Below are positions 1-8,364 of a stretch of 25,339 nucleotides of DNA, piece after piece (the first letter of the stretch is position 1; each line of letters opens with the position of its first letter). This stretch comes from a bacterium. Lineage in GTDB: Bacteria; Bacteroidota; Ignavibacteria; Kapaibacteriales; UBA2268. The stretch covers positions 1 to 25,339 of the forward strand of contig JAUHXN010000009.1 of the NCBI GenBank assembly GCA_030426865.1, given 5' to 3'. The notes below the pieces were generated by a model. It was not told the origin of the DNA and ran no database searches. It was given only the letters and a program-made list of their open reading frames with translations. A program made the position numbers and the translations under genes.

Positions 1-734
1 TAATAAATAGAGCGAATGTCAAAAGCCTTCTTAATGATCACGAAGGAGCTATTCAAGATTTGGATCAAGCAGAGAAATTAGAGAACAACGAGCCTGAAGT
101 CTATTACAATAGAGGTAATGCTAAACATGAATTAAGAATGTATGAAGATGCTATTAGTGATTTTGACAAAGCTATTAATTTGAAAGAACATGAAGATTAT
201 TTTTTAGCTAGATGAAACTCAAAGAAAAATTCTAAGTTATATAATGAGGCAATAGTTGATTATACAAAAGCAATTTCAATGAACATAAATTTTGTTGATG
301 CCTATTATAATAGGGGAAATGCAAAACAAAAGATACGAGATTTTATTGGTGCAATCGAGGATTATACAAAAGTAATTTCAATTAATCCTAAAAAAATTGA
401 ATCTTTAATTAATAGAGGTAATGCTTATATTAGATTGGAAAAATTCAATGATGCTATCTCAGACTTCGACACTTATATTAAACTAAACCCTAATAATCCT
501 AATGCGTATGATAACAGAGGAATAGCAAATAGTCGATTGAATAATTATAGTGAAGCAATTGACGATTATACTAAAGCAATTGAACTAGACCCAAATAACT
601 CACAAATATATTTTGGTAGAGCAGGAATAAAACATAAAACAGGTGATTCAGAAGGGGCATGTTCTGATTTGAAAAAGGCTGCTGAACTTGGTTTAGATAG
701 AGCTAAGACCATCTATGAAAATACCTGTTTATAA
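1..734 (+). pseudogene. Tetratricopeptide-repeat protein, 5'-truncated by the window and interrupted by an in-frame TGA
   Basis: The frame that ends at TAA 732-734 is open back to the window edge except for one stop, TGA at 213-215. Translation on both sides is a run of about seven 34-residue TPR units with the motif Y-x-N-R-G-N-A-K and an A-I-x-D-Y/F-x-K-A-I helix. The stop falls where every other unit has the Gly of RGN, and the unit length is undisturbed, so a single GGA-to-TGA change explains it. TPR proteins are protein-interaction scaffolds; nothing here indicates the partner. The intact downstream part (first ATG at 279, 151 residues) could still be made as a short TPR protein. TGA is used as a normal stop elsewhere in the window (purC's upstream neighbour, pdxA), so recoding is unlikely. 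A base-call error is the main alternative to a true nonsense mutation. Confidence 0.8.
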
Positions 735-775
735 TGTTAGGATTAGTATGTTGTAAGTAATTAAATAGAAAGTTC

Positions 776-1472
776 ATGCTAAATGTATTTAAGCAAAATA
801 ATAATTCTGAATATAAAGAAATACTTAAAAAAGCATTTCCAAAAGAACTACATTCAGACTTAGAAGTAGTTGTGAATATGTTACCTATTCAAGAATAGTG
901 AAGTAAAATTAGATAACGGGAAAACAATATATGTAGAAACCCTTATTTCAGAATCAGAAGAAAGCCTAATTCTTGGAAATGATAAAGTAACTATTCCTTA
1001 TAGACTTTACTTTGACGATCCGAATCCTGAATTGGAAAAGACTTTGACCTTAAAACAAAAAGACATACTAAATTGTATATATTTAAGACATCATAATGGA
1101 TACGTAAGAGAAAGACGACTGAATTTAATATCAGATAATTATGAAAAATGGGTAGTACCTTTCATTATCCAATTAATTAGTGAGTACGTTTATGAACTAC
1201 TCCCTTTTATTGATAAAAAAGTAAATGAAAATACATTGAAATACTACGTTGAGTTTATAAATAATAATCCGGAGTATTGGCAAAAAATAGAAAGCAGAAT
1301 GATTAGCTATTGGAATGAATATTACAGAAGTGAATATCCTAATATTAATGAGTATTTAGGATGGAAAATAATAAACCGAATAAAAGAAGAAAAAGAAAGT
1401 TATGATAAGTGTGGTGTAGAGTATGAACAACGAAATAAAAAAATCAATCCACTCTTGGATAACCAGAATTGA
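776..1472 (+). pseudogene. Uncharacterised protein gene, frameshifted near 876-898
   Basis: An ATG at 776 opens a 40-codon frame ending at TAG 896-898. A second frame, open from 876 with no ATG, continues through 1472. The second frame is coding in character from before the TTG at 1032 (it reads on through LDNGKTIYVETL and IPYRLYFDDPNP), so the natural gene probably runs from 776 to 1472 with a one-base insertion, or two-base deletion, in 876-898. The joined product would be about 230 residues, soluble, rich in Tyr, Ile and Asn, with distinctive segments LRHHNGYVRERRL and MISYWNEYYRSEYP. I do not recognise a named family. Its size, acidic small neighbour and worn surroundings resemble immunity-type genes of polymorphic toxin loci, but that is only an impression. 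The gene end overlaps the next gene by 50 bp. Confidence 0.6.
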
Positions 1473-1803
1473 TGAAAGTGAGAATATTCCAGATTCTATA
1501 ATAGCGTTTAATTTTGGAATAATAGAAACAGAAGAGGGCTATCAGGTTTATTTGATAGGTGCTCATGATTACGATTTGGAAGATGATGATTGGGCTTGTG
1601 AAGTAGACTTTATACCTGAAGAAAAATATTTGGACTTAGGGGCAGCCTCTAGCAAATTGGATTGGGAAGAAGTACAATCAATTGTAAAAGAAAGCGTAGA
1701 ACAATTTATTATTACCAGAGTTTCAACTATAACTTTTGTTCATAAAGCCGAATACTTGACCACTGGATTTGATGATGGGGATTTAGAGAGGATAGAGAAA
1801 TAA
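1423..1803 (+). CDS. Uncharacterised small acidic protein (126 aa)
   Basis: The 126-residue product has no signal peptide or membrane segment and is strongly acidic, with an aspartate-rich stretch YDLEDDDWACEVDF around residues 49-62 and another, FDDGDLE, near the C-terminus. I do not recognise the family. The ATG at 1423 lies 50 bp inside the end of the frameshifted upstream gene, in another frame, and its TAA (1801-1803) is followed immediately by the ATG of rlmF, so the three are probably one transcript. The overlap with the upstream gene suggests that the two form a co-inherited pair; homologues of such pairs in Bacteroidota are usually hypothetical. A cytoplasmic partner or immunity-like role is conceivable but not shown by any motif. 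Confidence 0.75.
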   Translation: MNNEIKKSIHSWITRIDESENIPDSIIAFNFGIIETEEGYQVYLIGAHDYDLEDDDWACEVDFIPEEKYLDLGAASSKLDWEEVQSIVKESVEQFIITRVSTITFVHKAEYLTTGFDDGDLERIEK

Positions 1804-2751
1804 ATGACTCAAAAAGAAAAAACAAGATTACACAAACGTAACAAGAACAGAGAGCGTTACGACCTAAGTGCACTATTAGCATCTAATCCCGAATTGGCGA
1901 ATCATGTGAAGCCCAATAAATATGGTGAAGATTCGATTGATTTTGCCGATCCATCTGCTGTCAAATTACTTAATAAGGCATTGCTAAATCATTATTACGG
2001 AATAGCAAATTGGGATTTTCCTGATACTAATCTATGTCCTCCTATACCTGGAAGAGCCGATTACATACACCACATAGCTGATTTACTTTGCGAAAACAAC
2101 TATGGCAATATACCAACTGGTGACAAGATTATCTGCTATGATATTGGCGTAGGTGCTAATTGTATATACCCAATAATTGGGGTAACGGAGTATAGTTGGA
2201 ATTTTATCGGTTCGGACATAGACCCAAAATCTATCGAATCAGCGGAGAAAATTGTAGCTTCAAATCCATCGCTCGTAGGTAAGGTTGAACTCCGATTACA
2301 AGAAGATAGAAGCGATGTATTCTACGGGGTGATAGGTAGAGAAGAGAAAGTAGATTTGTGTATTTGTAACCCTCCATTCCACTCTTCACGCGATGAGGCC
2401 GAAAAGGGCTCGCGTAGAAAAGTAAAAAATCTAACAGGGAAAACAGTAGAGAAACCAGTGCTCAACTTTGCAGGGATTAGTGATGAACTAATTTGTGAAG
2501 GAGGCGAGCTTAAATTTATATTAAATATGATCAAAGAAAGTCGCAATTACTTGAGAAATTTCCTCTGGTTTTCAACTTTAGTTTCCAAAAAATCAAACGT
2601 AAAGTCTATATTCGATAAACTGAAGAAGAGTGGAGCAAAAAGTATAAGAACTATACCAATGGGTACTGGCAACAAATCAACCCAACTGGTAGCTTGGACA
2701 TTCCACACCAAAGAAGAACAAAAAGAATGGTGCGAAGAGAGATGGGGGTAG
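1804..2751 (+). CDS. rlmF: 23S rRNA (adenine(1618)-N6)-methyltransferase RlmF
   Basis: This is a 315-residue class I SAM-dependent methyltransferase, close to the roughly 308 residues of the E. coli enzyme (YbiN), which methylates N6 of A1618 in 23S rRNA. The N-terminus (KTRLHKRNKNRERYDLSAL) matches the family's basic opening. The SAM-binding motif I is YDIGVGANCIYPIIG from about residue 112. The N6-adenine methyltransferase signature NPPF is at residues 189-192, followed by the family-specific HSSRDEA. The ATG abuts the stop of the upstream gene with no gap, so translation is probably coupled. A weak stem-loop follows the gene. No truncation or missing motif is seen. Confidence 0.95.
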   Translation: MTQKEKTRLHKRNKNRERYDLSALLASNPELANHVKPNKYGEDSIDFADPSAVKLLNKALLNHYYGIANWDFPDTNLCPPIPGRADYIHHIADLLCENNYGNIPTGDKIICYDIGVGANCIYPIIGVTEYSWNFIGSDIDPKSIESAEKIVASNPSLVGKVELRLQEDRSDVFYGVIGREEKVDLCICNPPFHSSRDEAEKGSRRKVKNLTGKTVEKPVLNFAGISDELICEGGELKFILNMIKESRNYLRNFLWFSTLVSKKSNVKSIFDKLKKSGAKSIRTIPMGTGNKSTQLVAWTFHTKEEQKEWCEERWG

Positions 2752-2817
2752 TATTGAATAGCTGAAATAAGAAATAAATTTCACATCAAATTCCTTATTT
2801 TACACTTTTTTGTATTT

Positions 2818-2839
2818 TAAGCACATTCAAAAGTGCTTA
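2818..2839 (+). terminator. Weak stem-loop, possible terminator after rlmF
   Basis: A 7-bp perfect stem, TAAGCAC at 2818-2824 and GTGCTTA at 2833-2839, encloses an 8-base loop and is followed by a T/C-rich stretch (TTTCCTCCTTTT). It lies about 65 bp after the rlmF stop and 70 bp before the next gene. The stem is short and the T run is broken, so it may be inefficient. Confidence 0.4.
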
Positions 2840-2908
2840 TTTCCTCCTTTTAGGAATTATTAAGTGAATTTATTTAATCTTATATAATAATAATAGTGAA
2901 GTTTAGAA

Positions 2909-3487
2909 ATGAAAACGAAACCAACATACTTCTACATAATAGCCATCATCGTACTTTTGGCTTTCAATATTGCTAATTCAAAAGACACTTATGTCCGCAG
3001 CGATGCTAACAAACCAGAAATACTTACATATACTTTTACAGGTGGTTCGTTCGTGAGTTATGGCTGTTCTGGTCAAGACCCTACATACTTTGTTATGGGT
3101 AACGGTAAAAAAACTATCACTGTGAATTTTACCGAACCTCAGAATAATCCTTCGTTCCGAGTTTGGGGGCTCAATGATGATGATTCCGTTGCAGTATTTG
3201 TAAACGAAGAGCCGTATCCACTTCATTCCAAAACAGCATCTTACAATAAGAAGGAAATATGTAAAAAAGTAGCACAAGACCCAGGCCCCGAAGGCGTTAA
3301 GTTTGTTTCTGGTTTACTTGTTGGAGCTATTAGCAATGACATAGGTAACTATTCTTACCAAGATGTAACAATACTTAGTAAAGATGTTTCTTCTATCACC
3401 TTAATAGGCCTTAGCGGAAGGGGATGGGGCTTTGTAGGTGTGACTATTTCAGATGGTAAGGAGGGGCAGTCTAGTCCGAGGAGATAA
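2909..3487 (+). CDS. Exported protein of unknown function (192 aa)
   Basis: The protein opens with a signal-peptide-like segment: basic MKTK, then a hydrophobic stretch at about residues 8-22, with a likely cleavage near NIANS-KD (residue 24). There is no lipobox cysteine at that site. The mature part of about 168 residues is rich in beta-type sequence (ILTYTFTGGSFVSY, KTITVNF, ITLIGLSGRGWGFVGVTI) and contains two Cys (about residues 54 and 112). It may therefore be a beta-sandwich secreted or periplasmic protein. I do not recognise the family. It stands alone, between the possible rlmF terminator and a promoter box for the next gene. The ATG at 2909 is chosen because the signal peptide begins there. 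Confidence 0.7.
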   Translation: MKTKPTYFYIIAIIVLLAFNIANSKDTYVRSDANKPEILTYTFTGGSFVSYGCSGQDPTYFVMGNGKKTITVNFTEPQNNPSFRVWGLNDDDSVAVFVNEEPYPLHSKTASYNKKEICKKVAQDPGPEGVKFVSGLLVGAISNDIGNYSYQDVTILSKDVSSITLIGLSGRGWGFVGVTISDGKEGQSSPRR

Positions 3488-3540
3488 CCTCAGTCTCTCG
3501 AATAGATGTTGCTCCTTCACATTATTGTTTGAAGATTTAT

Positions 3541-3548
3541 TATATTTG
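3541..3548 (+). promoter_or_regulatory. Bacteroidota-type -7 box (TATATTTG) for the BACON lipoprotein gene
   Basis: TATATTTG matches the TAnnTTTG -7 consensus and lies 28 bp before the ATG at 3577. No convincing -33 TTG is present at about 20 bp upstream. The box lies downstream of the alternative ATG at 3529, which argues against that earlier start. Confidence 0.45.
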
Positions 3549-3576
3549 TAGTTTCCCAGGTAATAATAAAATCAAA

Positions 3577-5547
3577 ATGACACAAAAAAAATTACTATAC
3601 TTTGTTATTCTAATTCTATCAGCGACCTTATTGTTTACATCTTGTGGAGATGAAAATAATATAACCAATAACCCTAGTCTAGATTCAAAGATTATAATTT
3701 CACCTGATGAAATTATGATAAATGATGACGAAGAAGGATCCCTGTTTATATCTATTCATCCCGCAAATGAATTCGAATGGAAAGTATCGGCCAAGCCCGA
3801 CTGGATAGAAATCAGCCCTTCATCAGGGAAAATAAAAAGTGAAATTACGGAGTTAAAACTTAAAGCAATTACAACTGGTTTGAGTGAAGGAAATCATATA
3901 GGTGAAATAGAGATAATTACAAATGGTGCGGGTAAAGCTGAAGTAATGGTAGGTGTTTCAGTTGATGCTAATCCTAAAGCTGAAGTAAATCCAACGGAAT
4001 TAGTTTATTCTGTAAATGATGTAGAGAAAACGATAACTATAACGAATACTGGAACTGGCTATCTGAATTGGGAAATTCAATCTCTACCAACTTGGATAAA
4101 TTTAAATATACAATCTGGTTACTTAAGTGAATCAGAAAGTATAACTTTGATGGCTAAATCTATTAGAAAGGGCCTATCTGTCGGGATACATCAAGGACAA
4201 GCAGTTTTTGTTTCTAACTCCAAGGAAGAAAATATAAATATTGACTTCACTCTTAATGTAGAGCCAACTGCTATTATGACCCTGAGCAAAGACTCAATAA
4301 TTTATGGCTACTTTGAAGATAGTAAATCATTCTATATCAAGAATGAAGGAAATACTAGTTTTGATTGGAGTTGGGAAGATAACTCTAATTCGTTTCTATC
4401 TGTGAATCCGAACTCGGGTTCTATTCCTGTTGGTGATTCTGTAAAAGTCAATATGTTACTAGATAGAAGTACTTTAAAATCTCAAGATTATAAACTAGAT
4501 GTTCTTATCAAAAATAATCAAGGACACTCTTTAGAATTACCTGTAAAAGTTCATCATTACGAAGAGTCAAAATGGCAAATAAAGGGTAGAGTAATAGATG
4601 CAGAATATGACAAAAACAATGATATTATAGTTGTAGTGTCAGAGAGTCCAAACGAAATAAGGGTATTTAATCCTGAAAATCAATCTGTAGAGACACTAGC
4701 TCTTAATATACCACCGACTTGTGTTTCGGTAAGTATGAACGGCAAATTCGCAGCAGTTGGTCATAATGGAAGTTTCTCCTATATAAATTTGACAACTATG
4801 TCAATGGTAAAAAACTATGGTGTAACAGCCGATGCTTTTGATATAGTTTTAGCACCAAACGATTGGGTTTATGTATTCCCAAGAAGAGATCAGTGGGAAC
4901 GAATAAGATGTATTAACCTAACTACTGGAGTAGAAACAGAGCATACTGGTGGGTCTATATACCACCAAACAAAAGCTAAACTACATCCGTCAGGCGATTA
5001 TATATATGGAGCTAATAATGGACTATCTCCATCAGACATAGAGAAATATGAAATAAAAGAGGGGACAGCCAAAATGCTTTATGATTCTCCTTACCATGGT
5101 GATTTTGCTTTTAGCGGAGATTTATGGATATCCGAAGATGGTAATAGAATTTTTGCAAGAAGTAAAAACGTTTTCAATTCTTCGGAAAATAAAACTAATG
5201 ATATGACTTATAATGGTGCCCTTGTAGGAGATGGGATTGTCAAGACTTTAGATTTTAGCTCTAGAGCTGAAAAAATATGTGCAATATTTACTACTGGAAG
5301 TAGCTGGAATGGTGTACCTAGTGACCTTATAAGAGTTTATGAAACAGAGTATTTAGGTTTTCAAGGGACAATAGAATTACCTGGTTTTCTTATACCTGAT
5401 GGTACGGGAGGTGGGAAATTCTATAAGTCTCAAGGATATTATGGATTTTTTAATTCAACGGGTACCAAATTTAATGTAATAGTTAAAGTTGAGGAAGGTT
5501 CTGGCACTCAGAACGAATGGGCAATAGTTACTGTAGATATTGATTAA
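3577..5547 (+). CDS. BACON-repeat/beta-propeller lipoprotein
   Basis: From the ATG at 3577 the product is 656 residues and begins with a lipoprotein signal peptide: MTQKK, a hydrophobic core, then the lipobox LFTSC with lipidated Cys23. The frame is open to an ATG at 3529, but that start would put 16 unrelated residues before the signal peptide and lies upstream of a promoter-like box, so 3577 is preferred. About three Ig-like repeats follow at residues 39-130, 135-228 and 233-326. Each carries a W-x-I/L-x(2-4)-S-G pattern (PDWIEISPSSGKI, PTWINLNIQSGYL) like BACON domains of Bacteroidota surface proteins, which are thought to bind carbohydrate or mucin. Residues 337-656 form a series of short repeats of the kind seen in beta-propeller lipoproteins (DAEYDKNNDIIVVV, CVSVSMNGKFAAVG, KLHPSGDYIYGAN). 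It is probably an outer-membrane or surface lipoprotein; the ligand is unknown. Confidence 0.85.
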   Translation: MTQKKLLYFVILILSATLLFTSCGDENNITNNPSLDSKIIISPDEIMINDDEEGSLFISIHPANEFEWKVSAKPDWIEISPSSGKIKSEITELKLKAITTGLSEGNHIGEIEIITNGAGKAEVMVGVSVDANPKAEVNPTELVYSVNDVEKTITITNTGTGYLNWEIQSLPTWINLNIQSGYLSESESITLMAKSIRKGLSVGIHQGQAVFVSNSKEENINIDFTLNVEPTAIMTLSKDSIIYGYFEDSKSFYIKNEGNTSFDWSWEDNSNSFLSVNPNSGSIPVGDSVKVNMLLDRSTLKSQDYKLDVLIKNNQGHSLELPVKVHHYEESKWQIKGRVIDAEYDKNNDIIVVVSESPNEIRVFNPENQSVETLALNIPPTCVSVSMNGKFAAVGHNGSFSYINLTTMSMVKNYGVTADAFDIVLAPNDWVYVFPRRDQWERIRCINLTTGVETEHTGGSIYHQTKAKLHPSGDYIYGANNGLSPSDIEKYEIKEGTAKMLYDSPYHGDFAFSGDLWISEDGNRIFARSKNVFNSSENKTNDMTYNGALVGDGIVKTLDFSSRAEKICAIFTTGSSWNGVPSDLIRVYETEYLGFQGTIELPGFLIPDGTGGGKFYKSQGYYGFFNSTGTKFNVIVKVEEGSGTQNEWAIVTVDID

Positions 5548-5571
5548 CTTAATAGAGTTAGAAATTCAGTT

Positions 5572-6096
5572 CTAATAATACCATCCGAATGGTATTCTGA
5601 AACTAAGATGAAACTGTATTTCATTCCTAATTTCGTTGGGGTTAACAGCCCACATTCTATATCCAAGCATGGCAAATCCTTTGTCTAGTCCCAATCCTAT
5701 CTCAGGTGTATAAGAGAAATTAAATTTATTCATATCATGGGCTAAATGTGCTCTTAATCTTATGGTTAGGTAATAACTTAACCCTATATAGGTATCTAAT
5801 TCTGGCATATCATAATCGAAATTATAACCAGCTCCAACACCATAGAAATAATAGACTAAGTTAGGTATATAATCTATATTATATAGTCCTGCACCAAGTT
5901 TTGAGAGTCCGTTACCATTGATAATATCTGTATAAATCTCATATCTATAAATCCCTAAAGCGATATAACTTGCATTAGTATTTCTAACTACGGCTTCATC
6001 TGATTGAGTTTCCGATGGTATCGTATTTTCAGCTTGACCCTTAGCGGAAATACTACACAAAATAAAAAATACGTTAATTAGTAAAGCTATTTTCAA
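5572..6096 (-). CDS. Small probable outer-membrane beta-barrel protein
   Basis: The 174-residue product has a signal peptide (MKIALLINVFFILCSISAKGQ, cleavage near AKGQ-A at about residue 21). The mature part consists of alternating hydrophobic/aromatic strands: YIALGIYRYEIYT, LVYYFYGVGAGYNFDY, TYIGLSYYLTIRLRAHL, FSYTPEIGLGLD and IQFHLSFRIPFGWYY. It ends in aromatic residues, as outer-membrane barrels recognised by the BAM complex usually do. The spacing suggests about eight short strands. No specific family is recognised and the function is unknown. It is transcribed convergently with the BACON lipoprotein gene (24 bp between stops) and divergently from the oxidoreductase operon. Confidence 0.75.
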   Translation of the reverse strand: MKIALLINVFFILCSISAKGQAENTIPSETQSDEAVVRNTNASYIALGIYRYEIYTDIINGNGLSKLGAGLYNIDYIPNLVYYFYGVGAGYNFDYDMPELDTYIGLSYYLTIRLRAHLAHDMNKFNFSYTPEIGLGLDKGFAMLGYRMWAVNPNEIRNEIQFHLSFRIPFGWYY

Positions 6097-6200
6097 TCTA
6101 GTCCCTCTTGATATTAGAATATCTAAAACAATTTATTCTAGATTTAGAAATTAAGGCTTTCTAATGTTAGCTACAAATACTAATTTTCCATAATAATTCT

Positions 6201-6208
6201 TATCTTTG
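6201..6208 (+). promoter_or_regulatory. Bacteroidota-type -7 box (TATCTTTG) for the five-gene operon
   Basis: TATCTTTG fits TAnnTTTG and sits 26 bp before the ATG at 6235, a spacing close to that of two other candidates in this window. A good -33 element is not visible. The 138-bp region 6097-6234 separates two divergent genes and holds nothing else I can identify. Confidence 0.45.
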
Positions 6209-6234
6209 TATCTTGTAAATCGACACAGAAAACA

Positions 6235-8364
6235 ATGCTTCAAGTAGTTCAATATCAAAAATCTGGGGAAGTAAGAACAGAAGAAATGCCCTCCCCACAA
6301 TGCCCTGAAAATGGGGTTTTAGTAGAGGTTCATAGCTCCCTAATCAGTGCAGGTACGGAGAAAACATCAGTTGACAATGGTCAAGGTAGTTTATTAGCCC
6401 GTGCTAAAAAGCAACCTGATCAAGTAAAAGTAGTCTTAGACGCTGTTAAAAGCTATGGACTAAAAGAAACTGCTCGACGAGTTAGTGCTAAACTCAATTC
6501 ATTCAAATTACTCGGTTATTCCGCTTCGGGTGTAGTTATCGAATCTAAATGCGACGAATTCAAACCTGGCGATAGAGTAGCGGCAGCAGGAGCTGGTATT
6601 GCTAATCATGCCGAGATAATCGCTGTTCCTAAGAACCTAGTAGTGAAAATAGCTGATAGCGTCAGTTTCGAAGATGCTGCATACACTACTGTTGGTGCAA
6701 TTGCTATGCAAGGATTTCGCCAAGCTGAACCTAGTTTGGGCGAAAATGTAGTCGTCGTGGGATTAGGATTACTAGGACTAATAACAGTGCAGTTTTTAAA
6801 AGCTGCCGGATGTAATGTAATTGGGATGGACATAGACGAAAGAGCTATGGAACTCGGTATGAAATTCGGATGCGATTCGGTACTGAAAAGCTCATCGGAA
6901 AATGTTCAGAAAGTGATTGCCAGAAGCAACGGTGAAGGAGCCGATTCGACTATAATTACAGCTTCTACTTCTAGTAGTGCGCCACTTCAAATGGCGATGG
7001 AAATGACACGCAAAAAGGGCAAAGTTGTCATAGTCGGTGCTATTGGTATGGATATGAAGCGCCACCCATTCTACAAAAAAGAAATAGATCTACGTATATC
7101 TTCGAGCTATGGCCCGGGTAGATACGACGCATTTTATGAGGAAGATGGACACGACTATCCTTATGCCTTCGTTCGTTGGACTGAAAACAGGAATATGCAG
7201 GCTTTCGTAGAGCTAATAGAAAAAGGCAGAATAGATGTGGAGAGTATGACCTCTCATGCGTTTGATGTACAGGAAGCTAGCAAGGCTTATGATATGATAA
7301 GTTCGTCTTCTGCCCCATATTTGGGTATTCTAATAAACTATCCGAAACGAGATGGAAAGCAAACTACATTCGTAAAAACAGGAACCGTAACTAGTGAATC
7401 TGAGGTGAAAATTGGTTTTATCGGAGCTGGTCAATTTGCTCAGAATTACCTACTTCCACCATTAACTAAGCAAGGCGTCTCTTTCGTCTCAGTCGCAAAT
7501 AATAGTTCTGCAAGTTCTAAAACAGTTGCGACTAATTTTGGCTTTGCTAAAGCTGGGGCTGACCCAAAAGAGTTAATCAAAGACAAAGATATTAATACAG
7601 TATTCATAGCTTCGTGGCACAATACACATGCAGAATTTGTACTCAATGGCATTAAAAACAACAAACATGTTTATGTAGAAAAACCTTTGGCTCTCGATCA
7701 AGAAGAACTAGATAAAATAATAGAAGAGAGTACAAACTCAGATAAACAATTGATGGTAGGATTCAATAGAAGATTCTCTAAGTCATTCACCACTATAAAA
7801 TCTGAATTGTCCGGTCGCAAAGAGCCAATGATAGTTAAGTACAGAGTAAATGCTGGACATATACCAGCAGACCATTGGTCTCAGAGAAGTGAGGGTGGCG
7901 GAAGAATAATAGGTGAAGCCTGTCACTTCATAGACACTATGGTGTTTCTGACTGGTAGTATGCCTATAAGAGTTTATGCCGAATCACTTTCGGGTAATTC
8001 GGAAGCTAAGTTGAACGAAGACAATGTAGCTGCAACTATTAAGTTCCAAGATGGTTCGGTAGGGGTACTAGAGTATTTTTCAAATGGTGACGGTAGTTTG
8101 GGCAAAGAATACTGTGAAGTATTTTGCGAGAACTCTGTTTACGTAATGGATAATTTCAACTCAGTTACTATTCACAAAGGAAAGAAAGCAAATTCAGTTA
8201 AAATGGACGGAGAAAAAGGAATCAAAAAAGAGATGGAGCTATTTGTTGGCTCAATCAAATCTGGTAAATCTTTAATCCCAAAAGAAGAATTATTTGCTGT
8301 TACAAAGTGTACTTTTGCTATTTTAGAATCATTAAAAGTGTCGCAATCAATTACAATATCATAG
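6235..8364 (+). CDS. Bi-domain oxidoreductase (zinc-dehydrogenase-like plus Gfo/Idh/MocA)
   Basis: This 709-residue fusion has two NAD(P)-binding oxidoreductase modules. Residues 1 to about 345 resemble the medium-chain zinc dehydrogenase superfamily, with GLGLLG (Rossmann glycines at 176, 178 and 181) and a GroES-like front part. The usual catalytic-zinc Cys segment is replaced by SAGTEKTS, so this half may be zinc-independent. Residues about 390-705 are a Gfo/Idh/MocA-type sugar dehydrogenase: IGFIGAGQFA at 393-402, the EKP motif at 482-484 and GEACHFID at 561-567 with the likely catalytic His564. The architecture matches a known 'bi-domain-containing oxidoreductase' family, often near polysaccharide or cell-envelope sugar genes; the substrate is unassigned. 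Its stop abuts the ATG of the GH2-like gene, so the two are translationally linked and may act on the same glycan. Confidence 0.88.
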   Translation: MLQVVQYQKSGEVRTEEMPSPQCPENGVLVEVHSSLISAGTEKTSVDNGQGSLLARAKKQPDQVKVVLDAVKSYGLKETARRVSAKLNSFKLLGYSASGVVIESKCDEFKPGDRVAAAGAGIANHAEIIAVPKNLVVKIADSVSFEDAAYTTVGAIAMQGFRQAEPSLGENVVVVGLGLLGLITVQFLKAAGCNVIGMDIDERAMELGMKFGCDSVLKSSSENVQKVIARSNGEGADSTIITASTSSSAPLQMAMEMTRKKGKVVIVGAIGMDMKRHPFYKKEIDLRISSSYGPGRYDAFYEEDGHDYPYAFVRWTENRNMQAFVELIEKGRIDVESMTSHAFDVQEASKAYDMISSSSAPYLGILINYPKRDGKQTTFVKTGTVTSESEVKIGFIGAGQFAQNYLLPPLTKQGVSFVSVANNSSASSKTVATNFGFAKAGADPKELIKDKDINTVFIASWHNTHAEFVLNGIKNNKHVYVEKPLALDQEELDKIIEESTNSDKQLMVGFNRRFSKSFTTIKSELSGRKEPMIVKYRVNAGHIPADHWSQRSEGGGRIIGEACHFIDTMVFLTGSMPIRVYAESLSGNSEAKLNEDNVAATIKFQDGSVGVLEYFSNGDGSLGKEYCEVFCENSVYVMDNFNSVTIHKGKKANSVKMDGEKGIKKEMELFVGSIKSGKSLIPKEELFAVTKCTFAILESLKVSQSITIS

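Noticed and set aside
213..215. TGA read as an amino acid (alternative genetic code)
   Set aside because: Several intact genes in the window, for example the GH2-like gene and pdxA, end with TGA, so it is a stop here.
5558..5575. Stem TTAGAA/TTCTAA between two convergent genes as a terminator
   Set aside because: Only 6 A/T-rich pairs and no T run on either strand; too weak to call.
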